A stretch of DNA of 64,000 nucleotides, taken from the NCBI GenBank assembly GCA_035644475.1, contig DASQOL010000030.1:1-64000 (forward strand), given 5' to 3'. This document shows, piece after piece, positions 18,701-27,995 of the stretch (position 1 is its first letter; each line of letters starts with the position of its first letter). Below the pieces are notes generated by a model, which saw nothing but the letters and a program-made list of their open reading frames with translations, ran no database searches and was not told the origin of the DNA. Source of the DNA: FEN-1219 sp035644475. Lineage in GTDB: Bacteria > Pseudomonadota > Gammaproteobacteria > Steroidobacterales > Rariloculaceae. The position numbers and the translations under genes were made by a program.

Positions 18701-19699
18701 TTACGAGCTCCAGTGCCCCGCCGCGAGCTTGCGTTCCCACGCGAGCGACGTCGACACGATCTTGGCGAGGTCGTCGTGGCGAGGTTGCCAGCCGAGGGTG
18801 TGGCGGATTCTGGAGGCGCGCGCGACCAGTGACGGCGGATCGCCGGCGCGACGCGGCGCTTCCCGTTTCGAGATCGGGTGTCCCGCGACCGTTTCGACCA
18901 TGCTTATGAGCTCGCGAACGCTATAGCCGCGGCCGTAGCCGCAGTTCAATGTCGTGGATTCGCCGCCCCGGCGCAAGTAGCCCAAGGCCTTGAGGTGCGC
19001 GTCCGCGAGATCTTCGACGTGGATGTAGTCGCGGACACCGGTGCCATCCGGCGTGGAGTAGTCGGTGCCGAAGATCGCGACGTGGTCGCGCTTGCCGACC
19101 GCCACCTCGCAAGCGACCTTGGTCAGCAGCGTAGCCTTCGGAGTGGCCTGGCCGATGCGTCCCATGGGATCGGAGCCGGCCACGTTGAAATAGCGGAGCG
19201 CGACGTAGGTCAGCGGATTGACGGCGGCGACGTCGCGCAGCATCCATTCGGTCATGAGCTTCGAGAGCCCGTAGGGGTTGATCGGCATCGTCGGGGTGTC
19301 TTCCGAGGCTTCGCCGTCGGCCGGGATGCCGTACACCGCGGCCGTCGACGAGAACACGACGTGCCGGACGCCCGCCTTGAGCGCTTGCTCGAGCAGCGTG
19401 CGGCTCGCGCAGGTGTTGTTGCGGTAGTACTTGAGCGGATCGGCCACCGATTCCGGCACGACGGTATGCGCGGCGAAGTGCATGACGGTGTCGATCTCGT
19501 AGCGGCCGAATAGCTTCTCGAGCGCCTTCGCGTCGCCGGTGTTGCCCACCACGAGCTCGCCATGCAGCACCGCCTGCTTGAAGCCCGTGGACAAGTCATC
19601 GAGCACCACGACGGCCTCGCCCGCCTCGCCGAGTTGGCGCACGACGTGCGAGCCGATGTAGCCCGCCCCACCGGTGACCAGAATTGTCTTGTCGCTCAT
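18701..19699 (-). CDS. galE: UDP-glucose 4-epimerase
   Basis: Interconverts UDP-glucose and UDP-galactose using bound NAD. The Rossmann signature GGAGYIGSHV is at residues 10-19, the catalytic Tyr-Lys pair is in NPYGLSKLMTEW, and DDLSTGF is the usual adenosine-binding stretch. The 332-residue length fits GalE (338 in E. coli). A related UDP-GlcNAc specificity cannot be excluded from sequence. It sits just upstream of glrK on the same strand and probably serves surface-polysaccharide precursor supply. Confidence 0.93.
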   Translation of the reverse strand: MSDKTILVTGGAGYIGSHVVRQLGEAGEAVVVLDDLSTGFKQAVLHGELVVGNTGDAKALEKLFGRYEIDTVMHFAAHTVVPESVADPLKYYRNNTCASRTLLEQALKAGVRHVVFSSTAAVYGIPADGEASEDTPTMPINPYGLSKLMTEWMLRDVAAVNPLTYVALRYFNVAGSDPMGRIGQATPKATLLTKVACEVAVGKRDHVAIFGTDYSTPDGTGVRDYIHVEDLADAHLKALGYLRRGGESTTLNCGYGRGYSVRELISMVETVAGHPISKREAPRRAGDPPSLVARASRIRHTLGWQPRHDDLAKIVSTSLAWERKLAAGHWSS

Positions 19700-19951
19700 A
19701 TGTTTAACGAAGTGACATAATCAATCGAAGAGTGTAGCAGGTCCGCCCGGCCGTACCGGGATACCGGTCGCAGTTTGCATCCCGCGGATCGCCCCGGTCC
19801 CAAGGCGCGCGATGCGCGGGCGGTCTTCGTTGCGTCGCGTGACGCATACACGTCTGCCCGAGCGCAGCCGAAGGTACGATCCGAGCGTTATGGGCCAGCC
19901 ACCGCCGCACGGCGGCTCGCCGCTTTCTGTGTCGGACAGGGGAATAGTCGC

Positions 19952-21733
19952 GTGGACAGGCTCGGTACGAGAGTTGCCGCTGCGCAGCTCGCGTTGGTGA
20001 TCCTCTTCGCCGCCGGTTGCGGCGGCGGCGGGGACGGCGACGGCGGGTCGGGCGGCTCGTTTGCCGGCGCGCCGCCGCCTCCGCCCCCGCCGAGCTCAGG
20101 CGGCAACGTGACCATCAGCGGCAAGGTGACCTTCGATCTCGTCCCGAGCATCGCCGGTTTCGGTCTCGACTACGGGCACGCAACCCCCAAGCCGGCGCGG
20201 GGCGTTTCGGTCGAGCTCCGCAGCGGCGCGGGCGTGCTCCAGACCACGGTGACGGACGCCTCGGGCGGTTACTCGTTCAGCGTGGCTCAAGGCCTCGGCG
20301 TGTCGATCCGGGTGCGTGCGGAGATGGTGCGCAGCGGCACGCCCGGGTGGGATTTCCGCGTCGTCGACAACACCAGCGGCGATGCGCTCTACGTGCTCGC
20401 CGGCGCGCAGTTCAATACGGGCACGGCGGACGTCACCCGCGATCTGAACGCTCCCTCGGGTTGGGACGGCGCGAGCTACACGAGCGCGCGCTCCGCGGCG
20501 CCGTTCGCCGTCCTCGACGTCGTCTACGATTCCGTTCAGCTCGTGCTGAGCGCGCAGCCGAGCATCAGCTTTCCCGCGCTGCGTCTCTATTGGAGCCCGA
20601 GCAACAAGCCGACGGTCGGCGCAAGCGGGGCGCCCGATCCCGCGACGGGCGAGATCGGCTCGAGCTTCTTCACGACCGGCTCGCAGACCGCCGTCGGCAT
20701 TTTTCTGCTCGGCGCGGCGGATGACGACACCGACGAGTACGACCGTCACGTGATCGCGCACGAGTGGGGCCACTACCTCGAGACGATGTTCTCGCGGTCC
20801 GACAGCATCGGCGGCCCGCACGCGCTCGGCGACCAGCTCGACATGCGCACGGCTTTCGGCGAAGGCTGGGGCAACGCGTTCTCCGGGATGGCGACGGCCG
20901 ACAGCATCTACTCCGACTCCGGCGGCGCCGGTCAACGGCATGGGTTCTCGTTCGACATCGAGGGTCCGGCGTTTCCCGGTCGCGTGAACCCGGCGCCCGG
21001 TTGGTACAGCGAGGAGTCGGTTCAGGAGCTGCTCTACGACTTGTTCGACGCGCACATAGACGCGGGCGGCGACCACACCGCGGTCGACGACGTGGCGCTC
21101 GGCTTCGGCCCCGTCTTCGCCGTGCTCACCGACCGGCAACGCACGAACGTCGCGCTGACCTCGGTGTTCCCGTTCCTGAACGGGCTGCGCTCCGATCGGC
21201 CGGCTGAAGCCGCTTCGATCGACGCGCTCGCCGCCGCGCAGAGCATCGCGAAGGCGAGCGACGATTACGGCAGTGCCGAGACGAGCTTCGGCCACCCCGA
21301 AACCGGGGACTTCCACAAGGTGTACTCGCAGCTCACGGTCGGCGGGCCCGCCGTCAACGTTTGCAGCCTCGACTCGTTCAAGAGCAACGTCACTGGCTCG
21401 ACCAACAAGCTCGCCTCGCGCCGGTTCCTCAAGGTGGACGTGCAGAACGCGGGGCCGCACACGTTCACGGCGCGCGCCGTTGCGCCGATCGGCGGCGCCG
21501 CGGATCCGGACATGGTGCTGCATCGCGCTGGAGTGGTGGCGATGTCGGACAGCGCGCCGACGGCGCAATGCACCTCCGCCACTCCGGCGCAGTGCAGCGA
21601 GGCCTTCACGCAGACGCTGTCCGCGGGCGCTTACGTCCTGGAGGTCTACGAATGGACGAACACGAACTCCGCGGACGATCCGAGCCCGCCGCTCGGCCGC
21701 ACGTGCTTCGACGTGACGGTGGCGTCGCCATGA
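19952..21733 (+). CDS. Secreted lipoprotein with putative zinc metalloprotease domain
   Basis: I chose the GTG at 19952 because AGGGGA lies just upstream and the product then opens with a clean lipoprotein signal (LALVILFAAGC) followed by a Gly-rich and Pro-rich linker. Next comes a beta-sandwich segment of the carboxypeptidase-regulatory type (VTISGKVTFD...GVSVELRSGAG...TDASGGYSFSV). The central domain has HVIAHEWGHYLE, an HExxH zinc motif with His270, Glu271 and His274, and a possible third ligand Glu304 in FGEGWGNAF. A C-terminal beta domain (FLKVDVQNAGPHTFTARAV) resembles pre-peptidase folds. It is probably a surface protease; the substrate is unknown. The family is not one I can name precisely. 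Confidence 0.7.
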   Translation: MDRLGTRVAAAQLALVILFAAGCGGGGDGDGGSGGSFAGAPPPPPPPSSGGNVTISGKVTFDLVPSIAGFGLDYGHATPKPARGVSVELRSGAGVLQTTVTDASGGYSFSVAQGLGVSIRVRAEMVRSGTPGWDFRVVDNTSGDALYVLAGAQFNTGTADVTRDLNAPSGWDGASYTSARSAAPFAVLDVVYDSVQLVLSAQPSISFPALRLYWSPSNKPTVGASGAPDPATGEIGSSFFTTGSQTAVGIFLLGAADDDTDEYDRHVIAHEWGHYLETMFSRSDSIGGPHALGDQLDMRTAFGEGWGNAFSGMATADSIYSDSGGAGQRHGFSFDIEGPAFPGRVNPAPGWYSEESVQELLYDLFDAHIDAGGDHTAVDDVALGFGPVFAVLTDRQRTNVALTSVFPFLNGLRSDRPAEAASIDALAAAQSIAKASDDYGSAETSFGHPETGDFHKVYSQLTVGGPAVNVCSLDSFKSNVTGSTNKLASRRFLKVDVQNAGPHTFTARAVAPIGGAADPDMVLHRAGVVAMSDSAPTAQCTSATPAQCSEAFTQTLSAGAYVLEVYEWTNTNSADDPSPPLGRTCFDVTVASP

Positions 21734-22251
21734 CGCGCCGCGCTACACGGCTCGCGGCGGCGATGCTCGCGTGCGTCTGCGCTGCGGCCAGCGGCGCGCC
21801 GCGCCCGCAGGCTAGCCCGCCGACGAGATCGCCCGGCAAGCCCACGGCGCCGATCACGATCGAGTTCGCGCTGGCGGCAGAGCCCGCGGTCGGCGCCGTG
21901 CTCGAGGTCTCGATCGAGGTTCGCGCCTCGGCCGAGGTCCGCGACCTCGCGCTCGACGTTCGGGCGGCGGACCCGGAGGCGCTGCTCGTCGCCGCGCAAG
22001 CGCCGGTGGCGGGGAAGCCGGGCGCCTGGACCGTGACTGTCGTGCCGCTCGCCGACGCGACGTCGTATCTGAGCGTCACGGCGCAGGGAACGATCGGGGA
22101 CGCGACGCAGACGCGCTCCGTCGCCATCCCGCTGCGGGTCCCCGCCGCGAAGCCGACGGCGCAGGCGGCGCGTGCGCCCGCCGCCGCGGGGGAGGGCGAG
22201 GGAGTGGTTCTTCTGCCCGCGGTCGAGACCGTTCGGCCGGCACCCAAGTAA
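21730..22251 (+). CDS. Small exported protein of unknown function
   Basis: The ATG overlaps the stop of the metalloprotease gene (ATGA), so the two are likely translated together. The 173-residue product has a signal peptide (about residues 1-24, AAMLACVCAAASGAP) and a predicted beta-sandwich core (PITIEFALAAEPAVGAVLEVSIEVRAS divided between strands), then an Ala/Pro-rich tail. No catalytic motif is visible. It may be a chaperone, inhibitor or surface partner of the upstream protein; this is inferred only from the coupling. Confidence 0.65.
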   Translation: MTRRATRLAAAMLACVCAAASGAPRPQASPPTRSPGKPTAPITIEFALAAEPAVGAVLEVSIEVRASAEVRDLALDVRAADPEALLVAAQAPVAGKPGAWTVTVVPLADATSYLSVTAQGTIGDATQTRSVAIPLRVPAAKPTAQAARAPAAAGEGEGVVLLPAVETVRPAPK

Positions 22252-22281
22252 TCCGACTCACCAGGGAACGGTCGGCAAGTC

Positions 22282-25200
22282 ATGGCGAAGGATCGCTTTC
22301 GAAGCAACATCGCGGCGGCGCTGGCCGGTCCTTCGGCGCGCGATAGCTTGCTCGAGGTGCTCGCCGGCTACGACGGCGCTCCGGAGTCCCTGAGCCCGGC
22401 GGGTCCGTCGCTTCACGCGATCCTCGACAACGTCAAGGATCCGATCGTCACCGTCGGCGCCGACGGCCGCGTGCTCGGCGCCAATACCGCCGCCGGCCGC
22501 CTGTTCGCGACGACGCCTGCCGAGCTCGTCGGCGGCGACGTCGCGGCGCTCATTCCGCAGCTCGTGCCGGCCCGCCCGGCGCTCGAGGCGCTCGCCGAAT
22601 CCGTGGCCGACACCTTCGTGGACGTCGCGCCCGCGCTAGTCGAAGCGCGCCGCGCCGGCGGCCAGCGCTTCACGGCCGAGGTGTCCGTCAGCAAGGCGCA
22701 AGGCGGTGCCGACGGTCAGTGCTTCGTGATCTGCATGCGCGACGTGACCGAGCGTCTGCAAGACGAGCAGGCGCTGCGCGAGAGCGAGGCGCGCTATCGC
22801 GCGCTCGTCGAGAACTCCCCCGAGGCGATCGTGGTGCTCGACGTGGACCAAGACCGCTTCGTGGACGCGAACGAGAACGCGGCGAGGCTCTTCAAGCTCA
22901 CCCGCGACGAGCTGTTGCGCGTGGGCCCGCGTGCGATCAGCCCCGAGCTCCAGAGCGACGGTCTGCCGTCGTTCGGCCTGCAGCGCGGCTACGTGGACCG
23001 CGCGCTCAAGGGCGGGCGGCCCGTATTCGAGTGGCTGCACCGCGATTCCGCCGGCGCCGAGATTCCGTGCGAGGTGCGGTTCATCCGCTTGCCGTCGTCG
23101 CAGCATCGGCTGATCCGCGCCAGCGTCATCGATATCGCCGCGCGGCGGCACGCCGACACGCTGGCCTACGGCGAGCGGCGGGTGCTCGAGCTCATCGCCG
23201 CGAACGCGCCGCTCGAGCGCACGTTCCAGGCCGTCGTCCGGCTCGTGGAGCAGCTGCATGCGCCGGTGGGGGCGGCCGTGATGCTGCTCGAGAACGACAC
23301 GCGGCGGCTCAAGCTCGCGGCGGCCAGCGGGTTGCCCGAGCCGGTCGTCGCCGCGCTCGCCCTGGTGCCGGTGGGTCTCAAGACTAGCGCGTGCAGCGCC
23401 GCGGCCTCGCTCGGGCGCCAGGTCGTCGTGCGCGACATCGCGACCGACCCGTTGTGGTCCGAGCTCGCGCAAGTGCCGACGGTGCACGGAGTGCTGGCCT
23501 GCTGCTCGACGCCGATCGTCACGGCGGGCGAGAGGATTCACGGCACGCTCGCGCTCTATTTCGATGCCGTGCGCAGCCCGAAGACGGAAGAGCTCGACCT
23601 CGTCACGCGACTCACGCAGCTCTTGGGGATAGCGATCCGACGCAAGGAAGACGAGACGGCTCTCCGCGAGAGCGAGGCGCGGTTTCGCGCGCTGTTCGAC
23701 AACGTGGTCGACGGCGTCTTCCAGGCGAAGCCGAGCGGCGAGATCCTGTCGGTGAACCCGGCGTTCGCGCGCATGCTGGGCTACGACGATCAGCTCGAGC
23801 TCGGCGCGCGCAACATGGCCGAGCTCTTCGTCGAGCCGCGGGAGCGCGAGCGGTTGGTCGCGGAGCTCAAGAGCTACGGCCGCGTGCGCAATTTCGAGTA
23901 TCAGCTGCGCAAGCGCGACGGGCGGTTCATCGTGGCGATCGAGAACTCGCGAGTCGTCGTCGACGCCGAGGGCCGGGCGCTCTATTTCGAGGGCACCGTC
24001 ACCGACATCACGCAGCGCAAGGCCGCCGAGCGCGCCCTGTTCAACGAGAAAGAGCGCGCCCAGGTGACGCTGCAGTCGATTGGCGACGCGGTCGTCACCA
24101 CCGACGCCGACGGCAACGTCGAGTATCTGAACCCCGTGGCCGAGAAGCTCACGGGCTGGCAGCGGCACGAGGCGCAGGGCCGGCCGATCGACGAGATCAT
24201 CAGGCTCACGGACGAGTCGAGCGGCGCGGTCGTCGAGAACCCGGTGTTGCGCTGCCTGCGCGAGGGCCGCGTGGTCGATCTCGCGGACGACGTCGTGCTG
24301 GCGGGCCGCGACGGCAGCGGCATTGCGATCCAGGACTCGGCCGCGCCGATTCAGGACCGCGCCGGGGTCGTCGTCGGGGCCGTGATGGTGTTTCACGACG
24401 TGAGCCACGAGCGGCAGCTGCATCGCAAGCTCGCCTACTACGCGAGCCACGACTCGCTCACGGGATTCATCAACCGCCGTGAGTTCGAGGAGCGCCTGTC
24501 CGGCGCGCTGCAGGCCGTGCAGAAGGATCCGGCGCGCTCGAGCGCGCTGCTCTACATGGACCTCGATCAGTTCAAGGTCGTCAACGATACGTGCGGGCAC
24601 GCCGCGGGCGACCTACTGCTCCGCCAGCTCGGCGACGTACTGCGCGCGAATGTTCCTGCGGGCGGCACGCCGGCCCGTCTGGGCGGCGACGAGTTTGCGG
24701 TATTGCTCGCCGACTGTACGTTGCAGCGCGCGACGGAGATTGCGGAAGGGCTCAGGGCCGCGATCGCGGCCTTTCGCTTCGCGTGGCGCGACAGCTCGAT
24801 GCAGGTTGGCGTCAGTATCGGCATCGCGCCGATGGAGGCGGCGAGCGAGAGCGTCGGCAGCCTGATGAGCGCGGCCGACGTCGCTTGCTACGTGGCGAAG
24901 GACTTGGGCCGCAACCGGATCCACGTCTACGAGGAAGGTGACGCGGCCGAGCGGCACCAAGAGATGCTGTGGGTCGCGCGGATCACGCGCGCGCTCGAGG
25001 AGGAGCGGTTCGAGCTCTACTATCAGCCGATCGTGCCGATCGGTCGCGTTCAAGCTCCGGCGAATGCCGCCGACGAGGGCGGCGAAGGCGCCGCTTGGCC
25101 GCACTACGAGCTGCTGCTCAGAATGCGCGACGAGCGCGGCGAGCTCGTCATGCCCACCGCCTTCATCCCCGCGGCGGAGCGCTACAACTTGATGCCGAGC

Positions 25201-25779
25201 CTCGATCGCTGGGTCATCAGCCACACGCTCGAGACGCTCGTCTATCGCGGCGAGCCGGGCACCGCGCCCTATACGCTAGCGATCAATCTTTCGGGCACGA
25301 CTCTCAACGACGCGCGCTTTCTCGACTTCCTGCTCGACGAGCTCACCGCGGCCGCGGTGCCGCCCGGCGCGCTGTGCTTCGAGATTACGGAGACCGCGGC
25401 GATCGCGAGCCTGGGGCAGGTCGTTGGCTTCATGCGCGCGCTCAAGAGCCGCGGCTGCCGGTTCTCGCTCGACGACTTCGGCACGGGGCTGTCGTCGCTG
25501 ACCTATCTCAAGAACCTGCCTGTCGACTACGTGAAGATCGACGGCCAATTCATCCGCAACGTGACGCGCGACCCGGCCGACGAGTGCGTCGTCGAGGCGA
25601 TCGCGCGCATGGCGAAGGCCTTCAAGATTCAAGCGATCGCCGAGCGCGTCGAAAGCCGCGAGGTGATGCGGCGGCTCGGCGAGCTCGGGGTGTCCTTTGC
25701 GCAGGGCTTCTTCATCGCCGTGCCGCAATCCGTGGCCGATCTGCCGATTCGCCCCGGGCGGGATCGAATCCGCGCCTGA
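22282..25779 (+). CDS. PAS/GAF sensor protein with GGDEF and EAL domains
   Basis: The 1165-residue protein has PAS-like modules at about 45-150, 165-290, 460-585 and 590-710, a GAF domain at about 295-450, then GGDEF (about 722-890) and EAL (about 905-1160). The cyclase motif is intact (RLGGDEF near residue 798). The inhibitory RxxD site five residues upstream is absent (PAGG instead). The phosphodiesterase domain keeps ELLLRM, FEITET, DDFGTG and KIDGQF, so it may cleave c-di-GMP too. No transmembrane segment is evident, so it should be cytosolic. It could set c-di-GMP levels for the polysaccharide genes. Confidence 0.9.
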   Translation: MAKDRFRSNIAAALAGPSARDSLLEVLAGYDGAPESLSPAGPSLHAILDNVKDPIVTVGADGRVLGANTAAGRLFATTPAELVGGDVAALIPQLVPARPALEALAESVADTFVDVAPALVEARRAGGQRFTAEVSVSKAQGGADGQCFVICMRDVTERLQDEQALRESEARYRALVENSPEAIVVLDVDQDRFVDANENAARLFKLTRDELLRVGPRAISPELQSDGLPSFGLQRGYVDRALKGGRPVFEWLHRDSAGAEIPCEVRFIRLPSSQHRLIRASVIDIAARRHADTLAYGERRVLELIAANAPLERTFQAVVRLVEQLHAPVGAAVMLLENDTRRLKLAAASGLPEPVVAALALVPVGLKTSACSAAASLGRQVVVRDIATDPLWSELAQVPTVHGVLACCSTPIVTAGERIHGTLALYFDAVRSPKTEELDLVTRLTQLLGIAIRRKEDETALRESEARFRALFDNVVDGVFQAKPSGEILSVNPAFARMLGYDDQLELGARNMAELFVEPRERERLVAELKSYGRVRNFEYQLRKRDGRFIVAIENSRVVVDAEGRALYFEGTVTDITQRKAAERALFNEKERAQVTLQSIGDAVVTTDADGNVEYLNPVAEKLTGWQRHEAQGRPIDEIIRLTDESSGAVVENPVLRCLREGRVVDLADDVVLAGRDGSGIAIQDSAAPIQDRAGVVVGAVMVFHDVSHERQLHRKLAYYASHDSLTGFINRREFEERLSGALQAVQKDPARSSALLYMDLDQFKVVNDTCGHAAGDLLLRQLGDVLRANVPAGGTPARLGGDEFAVLLADCTLQRATEIAEGLRAAIAAFRFAWRDSSMQVGVSIGIAPMEAASESVGSLMSAADVACYVAKDLGRNRIHVYEEGDAAERHQEMLWVARITRALEEERFELYYQPIVPIGRVQAPANAADEGGEGAAWPHYELLLRMRDERGELVMPTAFIPAAERYNLMPSLDRWVISHTLETLVYRGEPGTAPYTLAINLSGTTLNDARFLDFLLDELTAAAVPPGALCFEITETAAIASLGQVVGFMRALKSRGCRFSLDDFGTGLSSLTYLKNLPVDYVKIDGQFIRNVTRDPADECVVEAIARMAKAFKIQAIAERVESREVMRRLGELGVSFAQGFFIAVPQSVADLPIRPGRDRIRA

Positions 25780-25838
25780 TCCGCGCCGCCGATTTGGCGT
25801 CGCTGCGACCCTGTGCGGCGAGAGTCTCGCGAAGGCCC

Positions 25839-25873
25839 TTCGAGGTACGACCGCCGCCGTCGCGCGCATCGCG
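25839..25873 (+). repeat. Possible diverged copy of the lpxA-lpxB inner repeat arm
   Basis: This 35-base stretch matches 62341-62375 at 31 positions, from TTCGAGGT through to GCGCGCATCGCG. It ends two bases before the first candidate dusA start codon. The match was made by eye in GC-rich sequence. Confidence 0.35.
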
Positions 25874-25874
25874 T

Positions 25875-26939
25875 ATGATGGCGGCACTTCCCGTCACGCT
25901 TCGTCCCATGAGCTCGCACCGACTCTGCGTCGCACCGATGATGGACCGCACGGACCGGCACTTCCGGTACCTCTTGCGGCTGCTCGCGCCGCACGCGCGC
26001 CTGTACACCGAGATGATCACCGCGCGCGCGCTCCTTCATGGCGACGCGCGACGGCTGCTCGAGTTCGACGCGGCCGAGCATCCGGTCGCTCTGCAGCTCG
26101 GCGGCAGCGAGCCGCACGAGCTCGCCGTCGCGGCTCGGCTCGGCGCCGACGCGGGTTACGACGAGATCAATTTGAACGTCGGCTGCCCGAGCGATCGGGT
26201 TCAGGCGGGCTGTTTCGGCGCGGCGCTGATGCGCACGCCCGGCGTCGTCGCCGACTGCGTGGCCGCCATGGGCGCCGCCGTCGCGGTTCCGATCACGGTC
26301 AAGACGCGGCTCGGCGTCGACGAGCACGACTCGTACGAGTTCCTTTGCGAGCTCGTCACGCGCGTGATCGGCGCCGGGTGCGGCACGCTGATCGTCCACG
26401 CGCGCAAAGCTTGGCTCAAGGGTCTCAGTCCGAGAGAGAACCGCGAGATTCCGCCGCTCGACCATCCTCGCGTCCATCGGCTGAAGGCGGACTTCCCGGG
26501 GCTTTGCGTCGTGATCAACGGCGGGCTCAAGTCGACCGCCGAGTGCGTCGCGCAGTTGGCGCGCGTCGACGGCGTCATGCTCGGCCGGGCGGCCGTGGAC
26601 GACCTCGCGCTGCTCGCCGAGCTCGACGCGCTGATCTTCGACGTCGCGCCGCGACGGCTCGACGTCGCGCTCGATCATTTCCTGCGTTACGTCGACCGCG
26701 AGCTCGCGCGGGGCACGCCGCTGCGCTCGATGACGCGGCATCTGTTCGGTCTGCGCGCGGGCCGGCCCGGCGGCCGGCGTTGGCGCCGCGAGCTCACGCA
26801 CCTGCCGCACGGATCGGCCGGGCTCGAGCGCTTGCACTCTCTCGCGGCCGATGTGGCGGCGTCGGAGCCACGGGATCCGAGACCCGCTGCGGCTGCGTCG
26901 CGCGAGGTCGCGGTTGAGCCCGCGTTCAACTGGTCCTAG
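25875..26939 (+). CDS. dusA: tRNA-dihydrouridine(20/20a) synthase
   Basis: Reduces uridines 20 and 20a in the D-loop of tRNAs using FMN and NADPH. The protein begins near VAPMMDRTDRHFRYLLRLL, the DusA signature, with EINLNVGCPSDRVQAGCFGAALM containing the catalytic cysteine region, ITVKTRLGVDEHDSYE, and VINGGLKS for flavin phosphate binding. The end (RHLFGLRAGRPGGRRWRR) is the typical C-terminal helical domain. Starts at 25875, 25878 or 25908 are possible. None has a strong ribosome binding site, and 25908 gives the most family-like N-terminus. Confidence 0.93.
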   Translation: MMAALPVTLRPMSSHRLCVAPMMDRTDRHFRYLLRLLAPHARLYTEMITARALLHGDARRLLEFDAAEHPVALQLGGSEPHELAVAARLGADAGYDEINLNVGCPSDRVQAGCFGAALMRTPGVVADCVAAMGAAVAVPITVKTRLGVDEHDSYEFLCELVTRVIGAGCGTLIVHARKAWLKGLSPRENREIPPLDHPRVHRLKADFPGLCVVINGGLKSTAECVAQLARVDGVMLGRAAVDDLALLAELDALIFDVAPRRLDVALDHFLRYVDRELARGTPLRSMTRHLFGLRAGRPGGRRWRRELTHLPHGSAGLERLHSLAADVAASEPRDPRPAAAASREVAVEPAFNWS

Positions 26940-27016
26940 CTCGCGAGCGCCCTGCACGGCCGAGCGCGATCTCGCTACAATCCGGCAGACAAGATCAACG
27001 ACGACGAGGTGCCGGG

Positions 27017-27838
27017 GTGAGCGCGAATCCGAAGAAGAAGGTGTCAGGCTCGATGGCGGAGCGGGCCGACGTCCACGAGCTCTACGAGCTGTCGGTCCAG
27101 GCCGTCGACGTCGAAGTCGAGTTTCTCCAGGACACGTTCCGCGCGCTGCGCGGCCGCGAGGCCGTGAGCTTTCGCGAGGACTTTTGCGGCACCGCGAGCG
27201 CCTCGTGCGAGTGGGCCCGCAGCGGCGCGAATCGGCACGCGGTGGGCGTCGACGTCGACGCAGCCGTGCTCGATTGGGGCCGCCGCAACCGCGTGGCGCG
27301 TCTGCCCGAATCCGCCCGCGCCCGGGTGAAGCTCTTGAACGACGACGTGCGCAACGTCGACACGGATCCCGTCGACCTCGTCGGTGCGTTCAACTTCAGC
27401 TACTACTGCTTCAAGACGCGCGCCGAGATGCGCCACTATTTCTCGCGCGTGCGCGCGGCGCTCGAGCCGGACGGCGTGTTCTTCCTCGACGCGTTCGGCG
27501 GCCCGGACGCATCGGATATCCAGAAGGAGAAGACCAAGCTCGACGGCTTCACGTACGTCTGGGATCAAGCCGTCTTCGAGCCCGTGACGAACCGCATCGT
27601 CTGCCACATCCATTTCAAGTTCCCCGACGGATCCAAGATCAAGAAGGCCTTCACCTACGACTGGCGGCTGTGGACGTTGCCGGAGCTACGCGAGCTCCTC
27701 GAGGAGGCCGGCTTCCGCAAGAGCCGCATCTACTGGGAGGGGGACGACGGCGAAGGCGGCGGCAACGGCGAGTTTACCGAGCACGCGACGGGAGAAGCGG
27801 ATCTCGCTTGGATCGCATACATCGTCGCCGAAAAGTGA
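27017..27838 (+). CDS. Class I SAM-dependent methyltransferase
   Basis: The 273-residue protein has a seven-strand methyltransferase core. It shows FREDFCGTASASCEWAR in the motif I position, GVDVDAAVLDWG (ribose-binding acidic residue), and LLNDDVRN. FNFSYYCFKTRAEMRHYF and FFLDAFGG follow. The C-terminal half (YDWRLWTLPELRELLEEAGF) is common in small-molecule methyltransferases. The substrate is unknown. It starts with GTG and has GAGG upstream; a TACAAT at 26976-26981 may be its -10 box. It is a single gene between dusA and the cyclase gene. Confidence 0.75.
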   Translation: MSANPKKKVSGSMAERADVHELYELSVQAVDVEVEFLQDTFRALRGREAVSFREDFCGTASASCEWARSGANRHAVGVDVDAAVLDWGRRNRVARLPESARARVKLLNDDVRNVDTDPVDLVGAFNFSYYCFKTRAEMRHYFSRVRAALEPDGVFFLDAFGGPDASDIQKEKTKLDGFTYVWDQAVFEPVTNRIVCHIHFKFPDGSKIKKAFTYDWRLWTLPELRELLEEAGFRKSRIYWEGDDGEGGGNGEFTEHATGEADLAWIAYIVAEK

Positions 27839-27948
27839 CAGCCCGGTTCGGCGTCCGCGGCCGAGCATGAATGCACTACGGCACGTGACTGCTCGTCGAT
27901 GCATCGACCACGAAAGTTGCAGCGCGGCGTCGGCCTGCGCCATTGGCG

Positions 27949-27954
27949 TATAAT
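27949..27954 (+). promoter_or_regulatory. Candidate -10 box for the cyclase-FHA gene
   Basis: A perfect TATAAT sits 42 bp upstream of the ATG, preceded by TTGGCG immediately adjacent and with no good -35 at 17 bp. It is the clearest -10-like hexamer in this gap. Confidence 0.45.
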
Positions 27955-27995
27955 CGCCGGCGGCTCCCCTCGGATGCGCACTCAAGAAGGAAGCC

